Below, one piece after another: positions 42,005 to 64,000 of a DNA stretch of 64,000 bases. Source of the DNA: Atrina japonica (taxonomy: Eukaryota > Mollusca > Bivalvia > Pterioida > Pinnidae). The translations under genes and the position numbers were made by a program. The notes beneath the pieces are model-generated. The model was not told the origin of the DNA, made no database searches, and saw only the letters and a program-made list of their open reading frames with translations. The stretch is taken from contig BROG01000905.1 of assembly GCA_030159075.1 (NCBI GenBank), positions 62,001 through 126,000 of the forward strand, given 5' to 3'. Numbering within the stretch: the first letter of the stretch is position 1; every line of letters begins with the position of its first letter.

Positions 42005-43513
42005 CAAGTATCTAATACAACCCCTTATGGACAATCAAATTAAATAATGCTTACTTTTCCCTACACTGACATTTTTGCAGATACATTAATATAAACACTG
42101 TATTATTAACGAGGAATACAAAACATTACGATGACTATGATCAAAAGTCGGATCTTATTAAGGATTTCTATATACTTCACTTCCTAAAATATCGGTAAAG
42201 TGAAGGCGAACAAAATGATATATAAGTATTCTAGATCAATATGTCAGTAATTTAAGTATTTTGGTAAATTTGTCAGATACACAAGGTTTTTCATATAAAA
42301 GCGCCAAAAAGACCACAATCAGTGTCCTAGTCAGCCATGTTTTTCAAAAATCATAGTATTATCATACTTTTTTTCCAATATACAGGTAAAATCAAAGGTA
42401 TATGACTTGTAAAATGTGCGTTATTGTTGCAACATGTTTAGAATGATAATAATAAAATTCCGTGTTATGAAACAGCCAAATGAATATCCATCACTTGATA
42501 GGAAGATCAAAATATAATGACTGGAAATAAAGCATATACATGTCATCTAAAAAGCATACTCCATCTTTCGAACCAGAGAAGTAGACTACATTAATAAATA
42601 CAGAAACGAAAAATCGTCAATAAAGCGCATAGATTTCATCTAATTGCCGACGCCATCAGGAGACTGCAATGATAAATACAGAAACGAAAAATCGTCAATA
42701 AAGCGCATAGATTTCATCTAATTGCCGATCCCATCAGGAGACTGCAATGATAATACAGAAACGAAAAATCGTCAATAAAGCGCATAGATTTCATCTAATT
42801 GCCGACGCCATCAGGAGGCTGCAATGATAAATATAGAAACAAAAAATCGTCAATAAAGCGTATAGATTTCATCTTAAAGCTGATGTCATCAGTAGACTGC
42901 AATAATAAAAACAAAAACGAAAAAGCGTCAATAAAACGTATAGATTTCATCTAAAAGCCGACCCCATCTTTCTGTCCAATGGAAAACACGCCAATGTTCA
43001 GTAAAGAAACAAAAAGGGTATGTAAATGAGTGATCGCTTGTAGTTAAAAACACAGTTAATGTTCTGTAGAAATCATCTATACAAATGGGTAGTGCATGAC
43101 GAATACACATTTTTCGAGTTGTCTCATTCCGTTCAGTTTTGTCAGAATAGTTTCTACTCAGACCATGTGACTTCAACTGCAAGTCGGACAAGGTTCATTC
43201 CTGTTATGTGATATTTACATTGACGACATTCAGATATCTTGTTTCAATTCAGCTGTGATGAATTAAGTTTAGATAAATGTTCTCTCTTGTAAACATGGAA
43301 AGTAGCATCACTTATATCTTGGCCATTTCAAATCTTGCACATGGCTCTTCATGGTATTCATTCTTCCGTTGATATATGCGATAAACTGCTCGTCCGGAAT
43401 ATAATGATGCCGTACTTTTCTCTTTGAAACTACATACTAATTAACGAACCTTGACGTCACTTGACAACTCGAAATAGTATATGCACGCCCCTGTAACATG
43501 ATAACACTGTGGA
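41520..43513. other. intergenic region between FReD gene and membrane-protein gene
   Basis: It contains a (TA)n tract (about 41899-42001) with gatatctata imperfections and a 78-bp satellite (42592-42966). Otherwise it is AT-rich without coding signal. It includes the 3' flank of the minus-strand gene ending at 43514. Confidence 0.5.
42592..42966. repeat. 78-bp tandem satellite, about 4.8 copies
   Basis: Period measured from the word cagaaacg or its variants: 42601, 42679, 42756, 42834 and 42912 (77-78 bp). The core is gaaaaatcgtcaataaagcg and gatttcatctaattgccga. The later copies are more diverged. Confidence 0.9.
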
Positions 43514-62536
<19,023 letters not shown>

Positions 62537-62751
62537 CTGAAAATAACACGGAAATTGTTATAATGGAACCATGTCAATTATGTTATTAACATCCTTGTAA
62601 AGTTTTGTTTTTATACATCGAAATACATGAAAACATACACAAAGACGCACTTTTCCCTAAAATATTTATATTAGAATCAATGCACAACTACCAAACACTT
62701 ATAAATATTTTATACTCTCCTCAACCACCTGCAAATGTCTCAAATGATCCC

Positions 62752-62860
62752 ATATGGCACCTGATCCCACCTCTAGATTTCCAGAGATCTGTGTTTGTCT
62801 ATTTTTTACCAGATTTATATTTATATCCTGGATATTTTTACTTTGGTATCTGAGATTTAT
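62752..62860 (+). repeat. Penelope-like 3' fragment
   Basis: cacctgatcccacctctaga, ccagagatctgtgtttgtct and ctttggtatctgag blocks in sense orientation. Confidence 0.7.
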
Positions 62861-62867
62861 TATATAT

Positions 62868-63149
62868 TTAATAATAATAATAATAATAATATCAATTAAA
62901 GATAATAATAATAATAATAATGGAAATAATAATAAAAAAATGGCAATGAAATAATAATATTGATTATGATAATTAATTTAAAATGATACTAAATTAATAA
63001 TATTAATAATGATAATGAATTTCAATTAATGCATTATTATAATAATTAATTTAAAATGATACTAAATTAATACTTTTAATAATGATAATTAATTTCAATT
63101 AATGCGTAAATAATAATAATAATAATAATAACAATAATAATAATAATAA

Positions 63150-63180
<31 letters not shown>

Positions 63181-63185
63181 AATAT
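62868..63185 (+). repeat. AAT-rich simple-sequence region
   Basis: Several AAT runs interleaved with a duplicated ~75-bp segment (ttaatttaaaatgatactaa near 62970 and 63050). Confidence 0.85.
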
Positions 63186-63845
63186 TAATAGAAAATTAAT
63201 CGTAAATATCAACGATTTTAAACAAGAAACTGATCTGTATCTACACTATTTGCAGTTGACTAAGTACTTAGATTTATTTCTTTCTTAGATCAGACAGTCA
63301 GGTAACCATTATTAGCAGCCATGGTCATTTAGCTGTCAAGGAGTTAAAGTATATTAAACTGTCAGAAGCTGTCATGGGATGACAAATTGATGACGAATTA
63401 GCAATGTGTTGACGAGTGACTGCAGAGCTGAACAAGGAAAGAAGATGTTGATACGGCTTGTCTGTACTTCCTCAAAAAGAATGAACACATTTAGATAAAT
63501 CCATGCAACATGTTATACTAGACGGATATAATTAAGTAAAATACTTATTTGACATAGGCTGTCAAATTGTTTACTGACTGAAATATATGCTTAACTTTAC
63601 ATCTATTTCGCGTACTAAATGCGTAAATACAAGACTGCATAAATACAAAAAGTGAAAGTGTACACAAGTTTGTCTCTGTATTTTCCTATATTTTTCTTTG
63701 AACTTTGAACAGGAGGCGCTGACTCCTTACGGACATCTGGTTCCATCCCGTGTGACCTGAGGTTTCGATTGTCACTTCATCATGTTACTTAGAACACATT
63801 TTGATAAGGTTTAGACTTGGTTGAAGATTTGTGTTTACGAGTTTA

Positions 63846-64000
63846 AAGCAGAGCAGTCGGTAGCGCGTTCGACTCTTGATCGTGAGTTCGAGACCAGCCG
63901 GCTGCAGAATGGTTTCCTGTTCTTCAGACGAGACAGTAAAAACCGAGGTCACAATCACAGTAGGTGTGGGAACGTAAATTTGAAACTCTTCACCGGCATT
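63846..64000 (+). repeat. SINE family 1, cut by the window end
   Basis: gcagtcggtagcgcgttcga head, gtgagttcgagaccagcc B box, body to ctcttcaccggcatt at the last base. Confidence 0.82.

Larger units (their letters stand above)
62537..63845. other. upstream region of the membrane-protein gene
   Basis: It should contain the missing first exon or promoter but none could be defined. It holds a Penelope-like piece (62752-62860), AAT-rich simple sequence (62868-63185) and a dispersed-repeat scrap (63713-63790) related to 155-437. Confidence 0.45.

Overview
The window reads as eukaryotic nuclear DNA from a marine invertebrate, most likely a bivalve-like mollusc (inference). It has AT-rich non-coding DNA, many dinucleotide microsatellites, GT-AG introns, tRNA-derived SINEs and secreted or cell-surface proteins with EB/EGF-like, sushi and fibrinogen modules. 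No rRNA, functional tRNA gene or CRISPR array is visible.

Left third (1-31 kb) is almost entirely mobile DNA. A fold-back repeat (823-1941) precedes a THAP plus DDE_Tnp_4 transposase (1998-3701, one in-frame stop). A convergent multi-exon SWIM/YqaJ gene (8362-4772) is also decayed, and the two may form one two-gene DNA transposon. Between two nearly identical LTRs (8634-8984 and 27794-28142) lies a minus-strand Gypsy-type retrotransposon. It carries a gag remnant, an RNase H/integrase pol with a large internal deletion, and a zinc-finger third ORF. It has been hit twice: by a 5'-truncated LINE (about 24056-25602) and by a 13.96-kb Polinton/Maverick-type element (9022-22978). The Polinton has ~132-bp terminal inverted repeats and a 6-bp target duplication.

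The Polinton is visibly more GC-rich than its surroundings. It carries protein-primed family-B DNA polymerase (palm partly deleted), retroviral-type integrase, a packaging ATPase, a probable major capsid protein, about ten small minus-strand proteins (many with membrane segments), a putative ssDNA-binding protein, a Cys/His-rich protein and a striking pair of Trp-Asp-Pro repeat paralogues. Most core genes carry single-base frameshifts, while several accessory genes are intact. Nearly every start codon sits just behind an A-rich, often TATA-like leader. I did not recognise a capsid-maturation protease or a penton-like minor capsid protein.

29.2-33.4 kb holds a tyrosine-recombinase plus SGNH-hydrolase element remnant and a hAT-type zinc-finger remnant. 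34.5-41.0 kb (+) is a sushi plus fibrinogen-related (FReD) gene. It has a mutated splice donor beside a (CT)n tract and a broken C-terminus, so it is probably a pseudogene. Its introns hold SINEs and Penelope-like fragments.

43.5-62.5 kb (-) is the main host gene. It is a single-pass membrane protein built from duplicated pairs of cysteine-rich exons, a ~2.1-kb Thr/Pro mucin exon, a stalk, one transmembrane exon and a tail ending in a YDxV motif. All internal exons up to the membrane exon are phase 1-1 except the mucin exon, whose length implies a frameshift. A possible alternative terminal exon (53110-53987) would give a secreted form. All family assignments were made by eye, without database searches.
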